A DNA stretch of 64,000 nucleotides from contig CM114271.1 of NCBI GenBank assembly GCA_050084515.1, positions 53,630,001 to 53,694,000 on the forward strand, written 5' to 3'. The notes under the pieces were generated by a model that searched no databases, was not told the DNA's origin, and saw only the letters and a program-made list of their open reading frames with translations. Position 1 is the stretch's first letter. Each line of letters opens with the position of its first letter. Positions 28,262-40,140 of this stretch are shown here, one piece after another. A program made the position numbers and the translations under genes. The stretch is from Blasia pusilla. Its lineage: Eukaryota; Marchantiophyta; Marchantiopsida; Blasiales.

Positions 28262-28703
28262 GTGAAGGGTGTATCCCACTGATTTGTTTCTAATTGCAAT
28301 GCCCACCGCAATGCCAGTTTACAGTCCTATGAGCTAAAGTCGAGCAGGAATCCAGTTTTATGAGCTAAACCCTAAACTCAACTACGATGAATCAGTGTTA
28401 CAAAGGCTACATATCAAATAATGAAAGAAAGGTGAAGTACACAGGATTACTGGTGATAAATCGTCCTTGTTAGTAAATAAAACAATCGATAAATCGTGCT
28501 TGCTTCCAATGCCCATTGCAATTCCGATTCACAGTCCTAGGAGCTTAATCTGAGCAGGAACTCATTCCTATGATCTAAACCCTTAACTCAAATGCAATGG
28601 ATGAGTGTTATGTATACGAAGGCTACATATCAAAAAATGAAAGAAAGATGAAGTACATAGGATTCATCCTTGTTTGTAAATGCAAAAAACAATAAATTGG
28701 CCT
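28262..28703. repeat. Two-copy tandem duplication, unit about 225 bp
   Basis: Unit 1 (28262-28490) and unit 2 (about 28498-28703) share GCAATGCCCA, CACAGTCCTA, GAGCAGGAA, GCTACATATCAAA and ATGAAAGAAAG in order. A third, shorter echo (GAGTGCTATGAGCTAAAGCTCGA) may start near 28755. Non-coding as far as can be seen. Confidence 0.8.
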
Positions 28704-30117
28704 TGTGTCGAATGGAATGTGTTGTTTCACTGCTAAATCAACTCGCAGTGATAGGGTTGAGTGCTATGAGCTAAAGCTCGAAGTCGATTGCACTCAAAAC
28801 GGTTAGATCAGTGTGCAGGCCTGAAGAGAAAAGGTTGTAGTTTGCTTGAAATTGATTGTCCAAGCCTGGCTTCCGACTTAGGCCGGTTGCTCTCATTTAG
28901 TAGAAAGATGAGCGTCACAAAACAAGAAACACAAAATCCGCACCCATGGCGCAGATTACAGTGCTACGATTCGGACATTGACAATAATCAATCAACACTG
29001 AAGAACAGAAGAATAACCACATAAACAACTAGAGCGCAAGGGAGAGACAAATTTCAAACCTTGAGTATTCTCGAACCGTCATAAGAAGTTCTCTATGCTT
29101 GGAGACGTCGAACGCATCTGAAAATAAGTGTGAGAATACGTGAAGATCACAATGAAATGATCCGAGTGGATGCACAATAGCTAAGTGAAGGATAAATTGG
29201 AGGACCAACCTTTCTTCACAGACGAACGTTCTTCTTGCGGTTCACAGACAGTGAACAGCAAGAAGAACGTTCAAAGAAAAGTAACAGAGGTTATCGTTTG
29301 GGAGCCTAAAATAGGGACAAAGACTAGCTTTAGCAAAGCCCAAGCTTGAAAGAATTCCAAACCTTTATAGCAACTAAAATTGTAGATAGGGATAAAGGTG
29401 GAAAGGAGCGGACAAAAATGTGAAACAGGTGTATAGGAAAATACCAAAGACGGAGCAAGTGAGGAAGGAGCTTCGCAAATCGAGATATAGAATGCCAAAT
29501 GAGGGGCCGATCGCAAGTGTATGGCTTCGGCAACTTGCAATGCCAATTGATAGTATTCAACGTTACAGCCAGAGTACGAAATACATGATAAAGCCACAAT
29601 GCGGAAGACATAATAGAGCCTGTAATAATCTTGAACTCTCAAATTTTAGGAGGGGCACTTCAACGATCGGGCACGAGATAGGTTGTCGACTGTCACTAAG
29701 GGGGTGAGAATACTCACGTAATTTTTGAGCTGAGAGAATTGGAGACGGAAAAATAAACATAACAAACTCATTACGACTCGAAGTAGATGGCAGAAGATTC
29801 ATTACTGTGAGCAACAAATCACACGAGCCCATAGTTAACGACACGAACCAAATGAATGGCAAGAGCCGCAAGGCGCTTAATACGAACGCTTCATACGAAC
29901 GAGAAATATCGCTTACACGGGATAGAGAGCACATAGCACTCTTCAGATCCTTATCCAATGGCGAGAGTATGGACACGTCACGAACTTGGACACTTAGACA
30001 CACGCAGTGAGCTACAGAGAAAAATGGAGCCATAAGGAAGAGGGACCTAAAATGACTCCTACATGTAGAGGATGTAATTATTCTAATGGGTATTTGTGAT
30101 GCTTTGGCTAATATTAA
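28704..30117. other. Intergenic DNA, no recognised gene
   Basis: GC content is moderate and there are a few long chance-like frames, the longest on the minus strand at 30033-29563 (156 aa, hydrophobic, no domain recognised). The hairpin at 29224-29272 is listed separately. A small unknown gene cannot be excluded. Confidence 0.35.
29224..29272. repeat. Near-perfect 49-bp hairpin-forming inverted repeat
   Basis: The outer arms GAACGTTCTTCTTGC (29224-29238) and GCAAGAAGAACGTTC (29258-29272) are perfect complements. After one unpaired base on each side the inner arms GTTCAC (29240-29245) and GTGAAC (29251-29256) continue the stem around a 5-base loop. That is 21 paired bases in all. Confidence 0.95.
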
Positions 30118-30263
30118 CTAGTGTAAACAGAGTGAAAGAGACCAATTCAAAAAAAAAATTTGTTGCTCATAGTATGGAAAATAATTTCTTGTTGTTGAGG
30201 TGTCATGTGCCAAGCAGAGAGGTGTTTGCAAATCAAGAAGGCACTCTACAGTAATAATATAGA
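30118..30263 (-). mobile_element. Second copy of the 3.9-kb Helitron-like family
   Basis: On the minus strand it begins TCTATATTATTAC (30263) and ends CTAG (30118-30121) with a flanking T. The body shares TTGTTGAGGTGTCAT, CAGAGAGGTGTTTGCAAATCAAGAAGGCA and flanks with 3905-4050, but the hairpin present in the 3853-4055 copy has been lost. Confidence 0.6.
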
Positions 30264-30465
30264 TGATCGGTAATTTATTCTTGTGCTTGTTAGACCCTAG
30301 TTTAGCCACTATTGATTCAACTGGATAGTGTAATGCACGGGCTAATGATGGGTAATTTATCATTGTAGTTTTAAGCCCTAAATTATCCATCATTGATTCA
30401 AAGTGATCTTGTGATTGACTCAGTATCTTAAGTGATCCCTAAAATTCATCCCGAGCAATTTATCG

Positions 30466-33400
30466 TACCCATATACATTGCTACATAATTCATATTGTTG
30501 TTCACGTCCACATAACAATACCGTCCATCTTCCCAATACAAGTGTAGATCCGCACACATAAAAAAAATAGACTCATATATGCACACCAACACCATAAAAT
30601 CAAAGTCGACTTCAAAATAACTACATTTGCATATTAAGGTGCATCCATCCTCTATCATGAGGGAATCCGAACTCTAGCGCCCAAATTCTTACAAAACCAT
30701 ACAAGAATGAGTGCTCTAGAGGCTCAACATGAGGAAGGTTGCTCATGAATCTTCCTCACTTTATGCCCTTGGGAAGAGCTAAAAGCAATCCTCTCAAAAA
30801 AAAGCCCAAAATGATAATATTTGCATGCAAATTATCGGGTGATTTTTGACCCGATCAATGAATCATCTAGCGCAAACTAGGAAGAAAGAGGGATTTTCCT
30901 AAATGACATAAGGGAGTTATCACCAACCACATCCAATACCTGAGTACGGAGAAGTTCTCAAATAATTTTGTTGACTCTCTAAGCCCTCCACACGATAGAC
31001 CTAAACTTGTTGGCTAAACATAATCTAACAATATTTGTGGACATACACATCGCCACACGACCCATATTGTTATTCACATCCACAAAATAAACACCATTTA
31101 TCTTCCCAACATATCGATATATCCACACACATACAAAAATAAACACATATATGTATACTAAGACCACACCATTGCCCCCCTAATTGGGAGTAGGATCCCC
31201 TAACTCCAAAGTAGCACAAATTACATCAATCCAAAAAAATCTCATATCCTAGAGACATTTGAGATATAATCATCATCCCTTGAAAATTGTGCCAAAAGCA
31301 AGGATGAGACAAAATATATGTCATCCTTTTGAACAACCATTACACACCAACATGATGGCTTATCCCTTGCAAATACAATATATACCTCAAGCCTATTGGT
31401 ATGTAATACTGCCAAATTTGGATCAATTATCCATGCACGTTCTAAATATGGCATGACATACAATCATACACATGATCCTTCTAAACCATATTATCCCATT
31501 TCTCCAACATGAAAACTTTCAAAGATAATATCTCACGCACACGCAAAATCTTGCATCTTGTAGTAACATCTAGCATCTTCGATACCAGAATATCCACAAC
31601 ATCTCCCAAAATATTCTCTACCTCATATTGTACAAATCAAACCCCCGACCAATTGATAAATGATCTTAACGTAGCCATTTGGAGATCATCACATGAATGG
31701 TGTCAACTCTATCCATGTCTTGCGTCCCCAACAATGAAACATCAAAGAGCTATGTATGGTAGTACCCCTAAATTGTAGATACTCAAAATACATCATGATA
31801 TTGTTGGATCAACCTTGTCATATAGCGTAATGAAATTCTTCGTGCAATCTCATCTCTCTCAGCATAGAGATCTTGATACACCCATCCATATGTTAGCTTG
31901 CAATATTGTTACTAACCTATGTTGGTCCCTCCAAATAGATCTAGTACTCTCATATCCTCTTTTATATAATGTCACACAATATGTGTCGTATCTAAGGATG
32001 TCAAGTCTCTACTCTAGCAACACAAACGTTACCTAACTCTCTTTGCTCCTAAATGAAACACAACTCCACATCTACAATCCTCTCCTAGTAAACCATGGTA
32101 AACTAGGACGATGAAGAGGTCTCCGTACCATATGAAAAGAAAGCCACCATGGCATATCTCTTTATGGGATAATTTACTATCGAGATGTCCTCCATATGGG
32201 CGTTTCCCTCCGACAACTCTATTGGCCAACTAACAACGATCATAAATGTTACCAATGTGGTTATTATGTCACCTTGTGGACTACCACTACGCACTAAAAA
32301 CTACATGGGTAAATCGATCTTCCAACCATCACCTAATCACCACCCTAGATGATAAGCAACCATATTCTCCCAAAAATCAATCATGAACCAAGGGGGGCAT
32401 AACGCTATACTTCCTACCAACGCATCATACCACTCTATTAGTATTATAATTGCATGAGTATATATTATTACACTATGTGAAGCATGCATATGCTCTATTC
32501 CGATGGTAGGTCTGCCATCCCCTCAAAAACTACCTTTGTACAAGAGGCAGTACCTTTCCACATTTACACAACAATATAGGCAACTATAACACTTCCGTTG
32601 GTCTAACTTCTACCACCACCAAGTCCATGATAGAAAACAACAAAGAATGACACACCACAAATTCCATCCCTATCAAAGTACTAGACATTGGTTCAATCTT
32701 AGTCTACATAAAATTTATCTCTCCAACTCCTTGTGATGTCGACATATCCATATCTCCCATGTGTGGGTATAACTAGTTGCCTAGGCACCATCAATTGTGT
32801 GTGAAGTGCCTCCGAGAGTCTAAAAGACTAGGAAACTCTAGCATGTTGCCCATTGTTCCCCTATTTTGGGTCTACATCAACCCCAATAGCTTATGGTGTG
32901 GTCACTCTTGCAATAGCCTAAGTCACCACAACTATTAGCCTAGATGTGTATCGACCTACACATAAATATCATAGTAGTTTAATCTACCCCTAGATTATAA
33001 TATGAGATAGAGGCAAGAGATAAAGTGAATGACCTTGACTCCATATCCATCACTAGTTACGTCATTGTCATTGTAGCAATCCTATGCTCCAACAAATGTA
33101 TGTGTGTGAGGAGCATTGTATTGGGTATAAGTCCTCCATCCCCTCTAACAAGTAATGGAACCGTTCCACCACAACTATCAACTCCTTGACCTCCACCAAC
33201 TCGATCGCCTCTATGCCCTCAACCTACATCTTGATGTATTTCTTGGGAAAGCTCAAAACACCTATCCTCAATATAATCATATTGGTGACAATGATCACAT
33301 TATGATTGTGTTAGTGTTATTAAAGGTGGCCATGTGAAGCACTCTCTATAACCTTATGGCTCATTTCATCCATGTCTTCCCATGCTACACTATCTCCATC

Positions 33401-35250
33401 TATAATCTTGTCACTAGACTTATTGTCTAATGATGACAATCTAGCAATGGATGGGAGTCTCATTCGCTCCTTACTTAAAATCCCTCAATATCTCACTGCA
33501 CTCCGTATCACTCCACTATTGTTGCCCAAACTACCCAGTTCTTCTGAACCTTGGAAGAACGACATGATGAAAACCCTACCTCACACGCTTGAGCACACTC
33601 ACTCACCAAGAATCTCTCACACTCCTCACTGTCTCGCCTATGGTAATGATCATACCTTGACGAAAACCTTGCCTCCAGCACTCAAACAATGAAGCTCACC
33701 TTAAGCCTCCCAAACAAACTCACATATGCTAACACCAATCATGGATCAAACACACTATGCCCAATTGGGGAACAAACCTATATTCACGAACACGCTACAT
33801 GAAAGAAGAGTCTACACTTGACATCATCGCCACGAGTAGATATATCACTTAAAGTAGACCTCAACATTCTCATCCATTCCCATGAAATTTAGTGATAAAT
33901 CATGATATCTTGAGTAAATAACCAAATTATTTTTTTAGTGTAAACAACAAATATTATGCAATATATGCCTTTTGGTTCCAAAAGTACAATCTCTCATGCT
34001 TCTCATCATAATATTTTTAGATTCATAAGATAAAAACATATATGATGTACATATAGATAAAGGTTTATCGTCTTTAAATTCCATCAAGGTTTCTCGCCAA
34101 CAACACCATATCACCATTATCTTCTACATTCCATAAAAGAAATTCAATTTCTAGTCCATCTCTTTTGAAGTAGTATTACTCATATATGTGCAACTAGCTT
34201 TATCTTGATTTCCTCATAACATCCTTCACTCTCAATCCATGATTGGTATATATGCACATCATACTCTCAATCATTCTCCTACTATCTTGAAGGATGGTTT
34301 TGTGGGTTGCAAAAGCTTGCATTTAGTAGATCATACTCTTGTTACTCGTTTGCATGCAAATACATTCATATTAGGTAGATTGGTTCAACCAACTTTGTGT
34401 CTTGAGTCTAGCTCTCATATTATCCCTCAAGCTCAAGAGTCCTAAATGGGGTTAGATACCAACCCAAATTATCATTCCCCAACATAAGGAGTCCATCCAA
34501 AACTTTAGACAAGCTTCATTGATGGTCTATGGACCTTAAACGCATCTAGCCTTTATACTAGTCCCAAATGAACCTCAAAAGAGTCTCTAATTGAAACTCA
34601 ACATTTAGGCTTTGGATCAAGATATAGGTTTAGGGTCAAAAAATAGACTTCTTAAACTTGGCTTGGTGTCAAAATCTTATTGCCAAACTCTCAATTTACT
34701 GTTGTACATATACACATCGCTACACAACAAACATTGATGTAATGCATACACACATATTTAATAATATGAAAAATACCACATAACACATCATGTCATATGT
34801 ATGTCATTGCAAATATAAAGAGGCTATATAGTGAGAAGCATATGGGAAACACAATAGTCTCTTATTACATTGAATAATAATCAAGCCAAATCCATCCTCA
34901 ATATGAGGGAATAATGGTCTATAACATGTCGACAACACCCTATGCTAGCCTATCCTTGGAAAGCTCAACTCTTGCAAGAAAAGCTTCTCTATTAGGATAT
35001 ATCCTTGCCAAGGCCCTAAGGCTGCAAGAAGGTGACATACACACATAGGTCACCTTAACCTGCATAATAGGCTTAGGTTCCTTCTTGATCAAACATCTCC
35101 AAGGAGGTTCTAAGAAAGCTCTAAAATGGTGACATGTGCACACAAGTCACCTTGGAAAGCCAAAAAGTTACTTCATGGCTTTCCATACCAACACTACTAG
35201 AGATAAAGATATTGACATGGAGTTACCTGTGAGTTTGAGAGTGATCGTGC
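30466..35250 (-). mobile_element. Old, internally deleted Ty3/gypsy element related to the methyltransferase element at 54584
   Basis: 31170-31200 (CCCCCCTAATTGG..TAGGATCCCCTAACTCC) matches the polypurine-tract side of the 3' LTR at 55055-55090. 31440-31560 aligns with 55425-55545 (CATGATCCTTCTAAACCA against CATGGTCCTTCCAAACAA; CTCCAACATGA.AACT; CTCACGCAC.C). 33170-33310 resembles the gag region 61020-61150. LTR-like sequence is seen on the left (about 30466-31165) and right (about 34700-35250, with CAAGCCAAATCCATCC against CGAGCCAAACCCACTCC). Order and strand agree with the younger element, but the interval between the integrase and gag relics is far too short to hold RT and methyltransferase, so these are deleted. 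No intact frame remains. Limits are approximate. Confidence 0.6.
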
Positions 35251-35761
35251 AAGGTGGCACAAGGGTCATCATTACGTACTTATGGGACTTGGACAGGTGA
35301 GGTGATGCAACCCAAGATACTAAAAGAAAATGGTGGTTTTTATGACTAGGAGTCAAATGACTAAGATTCTTTATGACTTAAACATATGACTAGAATGTCC
35401 ACCGGCCAGATGGAAGTCATACCATACCATCAAATAGTAAAGTTGTAGTCGTATAAAAATATGACTAAGTCATTGAAAAATCTTGGGATATGGCCTTGTC
35501 ATATTTGAAATAGCAACGTAGAGTGAGAATCCAATGAGGGAGTGTGAGCAAGAGGACTTGATATGAGGGCCATGAAATCTTGGGCGTAAGAGACGTGTAA
35601 CCGAGGATGCAAAGGTGAAGAGATCAGGGCGGAGGCGGAGGTGTGATAAGGCAAAGAGAGAGGGTTAAGGGGAGCAAGAGAGGAAGCAAGAGCCGCGAGA
35701 GATCCCATACATCATTTTTTAAACAATGCAACAAGAGAAAGAGAGGAAGGAAGAAGAGGAG

Positions 35762-35803
<42 letters not shown>

Positions 35804-37241
35804 AATGACATTCAATTTTATCATTCCAAGAATTGAAAGCATTTGATCATTATCCCTAGTGTAATTCAAGTTCGCTTCCTCTTCCTCTGATTCTACTACT
35901 ATGAGGCGTTGTTTAGTGGGCTACATGTGTGGCTTCTGATCACCTAAGTTGCAAACTTATCCTACTCTAGTAAGGAAATTTTAATAACAGTAGTAACTAT
36001 TATCTCCATCTTTACAAGTCCAACTTCTCTATGGTTGTAGCATGTGTAAAGTCTAAAATGTGGCTCAATTTCTTATCGGTATCAAATTTTCCTTACACTA
36101 TAAGAGGGTTGCTTGCGGTAAGACCCCCTTTTGTAATTTCAACAGAGAAGGATCCAATGCAAATTCGGGAAACATCACTACGTGTCTTCAACCGCGCTAT
36201 AGCTTTGTAGCAAAATTGAAATTATTCACAAGGATATAGGTTCTAAACCCTCACGTCTAGCCAAATCAACTCACATGATTTTGAGGATGAAGTACTTGTA
36301 GCCTCATTATTTTGCCTAATTCGGCTTTTGGAAGAGTGTTGATTGATTTCCTTAATTTTGAGCCATTTTTTTCAATCATCGTCTCCATTCTCAACCATAG
36401 CAGCAACATAATTCCTAGAAGCTTCAGAAGCTCTTGAAGAAACACGATTTCGATCATCTTCACAAATTACGTTTAAGTGTTGGAGAAATGTGATCAATTT
36501 GTTTACAACATGAATATCAATGGGTGCCTTACCAACTTTTCCAACATCAAGTCATGGGAATTTGTTGTCATAATATCCAAGCTCTATGGCATGAAGAGCT
36601 TTTGAGAGACCTCTATTGTCTTTAGCCATTCACTAGGGCTAGACCCCAAGACTTTAAAGGCATAAAGCATGGACGGGGATGACTGTGGCTTTGAAGAGAT
36701 GAAGTTATTATGGTACATGTCACAGTTGTATCGAAAAACTTGGAGTTACGTCATTTTGATATCAATTAGAATATGATATGTGTTTGATGTATTTATGATA
36801 TCATTTCTATATTTCAAATTTTTGTATGGAATCTTTTTGCATATAATTGGCGTGGAAAGTTTATTAATATCAAAAAAATATTTTATAGATATCAGATCAA
36901 TATGAAAGTTGGCGCTATCGGATTTCATGTTCAAATTATATCAAAGTTAGCACCCCCTAACTTTCGTGATGTGGTTCTTTTGAAATTTAATTCTCGCATG
37001 TGTAGACATCTGAATCTTGCGTTTATTCTGGTGTTTTTGCCATTAGTTCTTCATTTGTTATTGGGTTTGAGTCATACACCAAGATAGTTGTAGTTTTTCA
37101 CAATTTGTGTAGCCTCCTTTCTCCATATTAGTCTTGCATTAATTATGTTATGGTTGCCATTATTTCTCTATTGGTTATTGGGTTTGAGTCATACTCCAAG
37201 ATAGATCTACTCACTCACAAGGTGCGCAACTTTTATGTAGT
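35251..37241. other. Intergenic DNA with a CT microsatellite and a small duplication
   Basis: No gene recognised. GCCATTA followed by TTATTGGGTTTGAGTCATAC.CCAAGATAG occurs at about 37037 and again at about 37155, a roughly 117-bp tandem copy. The next segment (from 37250) is repeated at about 37430. Confidence 0.45.
35764..35802. repeat. (CT)19 microsatellite
   Basis: An uninterrupted CT run of 38 bp lies at the end of a purine-rich stretch. Confidence 0.97.
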
Positions 37242-37628
37242 TTAGAGTTGAGATCCAAAGATGATTATCTTAGTTTTCAACAATTTGACTTCCATTCCTG
37301 ATTTCTTGCAGAAGCTTGCGAGTGCATTCATCGAGAGATGGAATCGCTTTCTTGTTCTAGACATCAAAACAAGGTGACATCCATACAAAAATAGTAGTTT
37401 CAAGTAACATGTTAGTTCTAATGAACTTTCAACATATTGGCTTTCATTCTTGATTTGTTGCAAAAGCTTAAGAGTGCATTCAAAGAGAGATGGAATATGA
37501 GATGGCATCACTAGACTGTACAGTTTGGCTATGAGAGTTCTCTCATAGCCAAACTCTGGGAGCAACACTATTTGAGTGGTAGAGTTGGTTGCCATATGTC
37601 TAAAGATTTGGGAGGGGGTGCTCTGCAT
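37242..37628 (-). pseudogene. LINE-type (non-LTR) reverse transcriptase fragment
   Basis: The 128-codon open block ends with ALASFCKKSGMEVKLLKTKI, which fits the conserved segment of plant LINE reverse transcriptases where a helix plus GL.VN..KTK follows the catalytic YADD block. The upstream part is less clear and overlaps a short local duplication. No intact ORF2, endonuclease or poly-A tail is seen, so this is a truncated relic. Family assignment rests on one short motif. Confidence 0.5.
37522..37555. repeat. 34-bp near-palindrome, 16-bp perfect arms
   Basis: AGTTTGGCTATGAGAG (37522-37537) is followed by TT and its exact reverse complement (37540-37555). It lies in the LINE-like fragment and breaks the protein similarity there. 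Confidence 0.95.
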
Positions 37629-38400
37629 ATATTTGAATACTCTCTAAAAATTGGGAAAATCGACATTTCATTTACTTAGCAAACGCTATAATCTTGTTGG
37701 GAATGTATTTTTGTTTCTTAGCTTTCTCTGTAAAAGCTATTTCATTGTGCCCTACAAGAGTTGGGTGTGAACAGATTGTGGTCCTACTTCAATGAGTGAT
37801 CGACTTACACTCAATGTTAAACCATGGGTGAGAGAAAAAAAGTTAAATTGATATGATATGTTTACTTCCAAATAGTTGGAAAGGTAAAACCTTTTTGTAA
37901 CAACAATGTAGGATGTTGTTGAGGTTGTTTATGTTCGCGGTGGTTAAGCACTCTAAAGTGCATCATTAATGAGCATGATCAATTCCTCTTTCTTTTCCTG
38001 AAGGAAAGTGTACCTACATTTCATGAGTGGGACTATCTTCTCCTATGCCAAGGGAATGGCTTGGGGATATAGATGTCAAAGTAGATTGCTTTATGATCAG
38101 ATTCTAAGACGGGTGTGATAGTGACTTAGATAACCAAACTTATTAGTAGATGTATTTATGCAATAAGTTAGTCCACTAATACCCTAGATTGAGGCTTCTT
38201 TTTTAGCATCAAAGTGTCCACTATGTTGTAAATATATGAGAAATGTATGATACAATGATAATAATACGATAGCAAGTTGTGTATGAATTTTATGGATAAC
38301 TCTGTAGACTATACTCATCAAAGCCCTAAACTTTATACTAGTCTGGATAGTGGTTGGAGAAAAGATATATAGTTTACTACTTTTACAGTGTTGTCATATC
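37629..38400. other. AT-rich intergenic DNA, no gene seen
   Basis: No coding or repeat signal was recognised beyond general AT richness. Confidence 0.4.
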
Positions 38401-39250
38401 TAAGTTAGACATAGATAGAGTTCTATTGCGTCGACGATATAGAGGGTCAACACGTTGTTTGGGTGTAATTTATTCCTGAGATGTCGGATGAGGTTGGCGA
38501 TAGATCTATTACATCGGGAATTTCGTTTATGGCAATTTCCCTATTTTGGTCTTCGTTGGTCGGGTGACCAGTTGATTGAGTCAACGATCACCTGGTAGCC
38601 TATGCACGTAGGTAATTATTTTTGGGATGGCTATTTTTGGGGAAGAGCCTTTTGGCTCTTCCTAAAGGTATAAGAGAGGAGAGATGGATTTCTCAAGCCA
38701 TCTCTCTCATGTTGAGCCTTAAGAGCACCTCTCTTGCCTATGTGTGTAGGAACTAGGATGCTAGTGTTCGGATTTCTTCATAGTAGTGGGTGGATGTGAC
38801 TCGATATGCCAATGTACATTCACGAGTGGAGTTTTAGGCCGGATGAACCATTTTTACTCTTATTTTATATGAGAAAGATGAAGGGGCATGGGAAAATCAT
38901 TGTTTCCAAGTAGGCAAGCAAGTTGCCTTGATGGGGAGCCCTGGAGACGCGCTTGTTGCATTCTGTTGTTTTTTGTTGTTAAGAAGGCCGTGCGCAGAAG
39001 CTCTGCCCATTTTTCATAGATTTTGCTGGTGTAGATTGATGAGAGAGAACGGTAGGATGTAGCGGGGAGGGTGATGTTGGATGTACATGAGCGTGTGTGT
39101 TGGGAAAGAGAAATAAGAGAACGTTAGGTCTTGCAGCAGTGGGAGGTTGTTAAGTAGAGGCGGCTAAGTTGGAGCCGCACTCGTTTAGGTCACAAAGTAG
39201 CCCTTAGGTCGCTGCGGGATCAGGTTAAATGGTTAGGTATCGTGGATGGA
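38401..39250 (+). mobile_element. LTR/leader fragment related to the sequence in front of methyltransferase copy 1
   Basis: A TATA-like GGTATAAGAGAGGAGAG occurs near 38670. Segments near 38930 (CTTGATGGGGAGCCCTGG) and 38987-39016 (GTGCGCAGAAGCTCTGCCCA) match 51555-51575 and 51697-51716 (GCGCGCGGAAGCGCTGCCCA) in the same order and strand. Spacing differs and no methyltransferase coding remnant follows, so this is probably an orphan LTR plus leader of a related gypsy element. Confidence 0.45.
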
Positions 39251-39489
39251 ATTTTTATTCTAGTTCTAATTTTGAACTAGGAGATACTTATGTTGGTCAA
39301 TAGGATTCCAAAGAATCCTAGTAGGCCTACTAGGATTCCAAAGACGAAGGTGCCTAGTCATGAACCATGGTTGAATAACCTAAAGTATAGACCCTATACT
39401 ATCTTGACTTATCATGTGTTGAGATGAGTAGGCAAGAGTCTACTAGTGTGGGGAGAGTTGCCAAGACATTGAGAATGCTTATGCATATG

Positions 39490-40140
39490 TTAGGGCACCA
39501 TCTTTATGTTTGGATTTTTTGAAAAAACATGTACGCAATTATAAAAAACCAAACGGTCCACGACAAAAGTGTATTAGATTTCCAATGGGGCTCATATTGA
39601 TGTCTCTTGCCACCTTGATGCTAAGGAAGATGCATGGGCAGATTTGGAAGATTATTGGCTTTCTAAAGATAGAGGGTATAATGAAGGCCCAGAAGATTGT
39701 GAACGCAAGATCAAAGGTTGTGACTTTAAATGATAGCGGTAGGGGAGGTTTAGAGGGGATAAGGGCATACATGGATCAATCACATGAAGAAATATAGGTG
39801 TTATTGAGAGTGGACCATGACCTTTGTAAGGGAGTCGTAGAAGTCAACAATAATTATGTGTGTTTTATTTTTTGTGTATTGTGAGGTTTGTAAGTACATT
39901 GTAGACTTTCCATTTCCTACTATATTGACTCTCATTAGGTTTTATGCATTCCTACTAATAGGGAGAAGGTGCAACAATAGGCTTGAGCAAGAAGTAGAAC
40001 CAAGAGAGATTTGTGGAATCGTGAAATTTGAATGCAGTGAGAGCCTCTATAACCAGGCGTGGTGGCCCACATATAAGCACGCTTTTCAGAACATTGGAGG
40101 TTCCCGAGTGAGTATAATGTTATGTATTATCTCTCTATGA
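39490..40140 (+). pseudogene. Unidentified coding relic, probably transposon-derived
   Basis: Frame changes allow a protein-like reading with KPNGPRQKCIRFP followed by AHIDVSCHLDAKEDAWADLE and YWLSKDRGYNEGPEDCERKI, then stops. A further block (39960-40137) ends with YNQAWWPTYKHAFQNIG. The composition is protein-like, but no known transposase signature could be assigned. At least two frameshifts or stops are present. Confidence 0.35.

Noticed and set aside
29563-30033. Minus-strand 156-codon frame
   Set aside because: No domain, no splice or start context and no neighbouring coding support; kept only as a remark in the intergenic entry.
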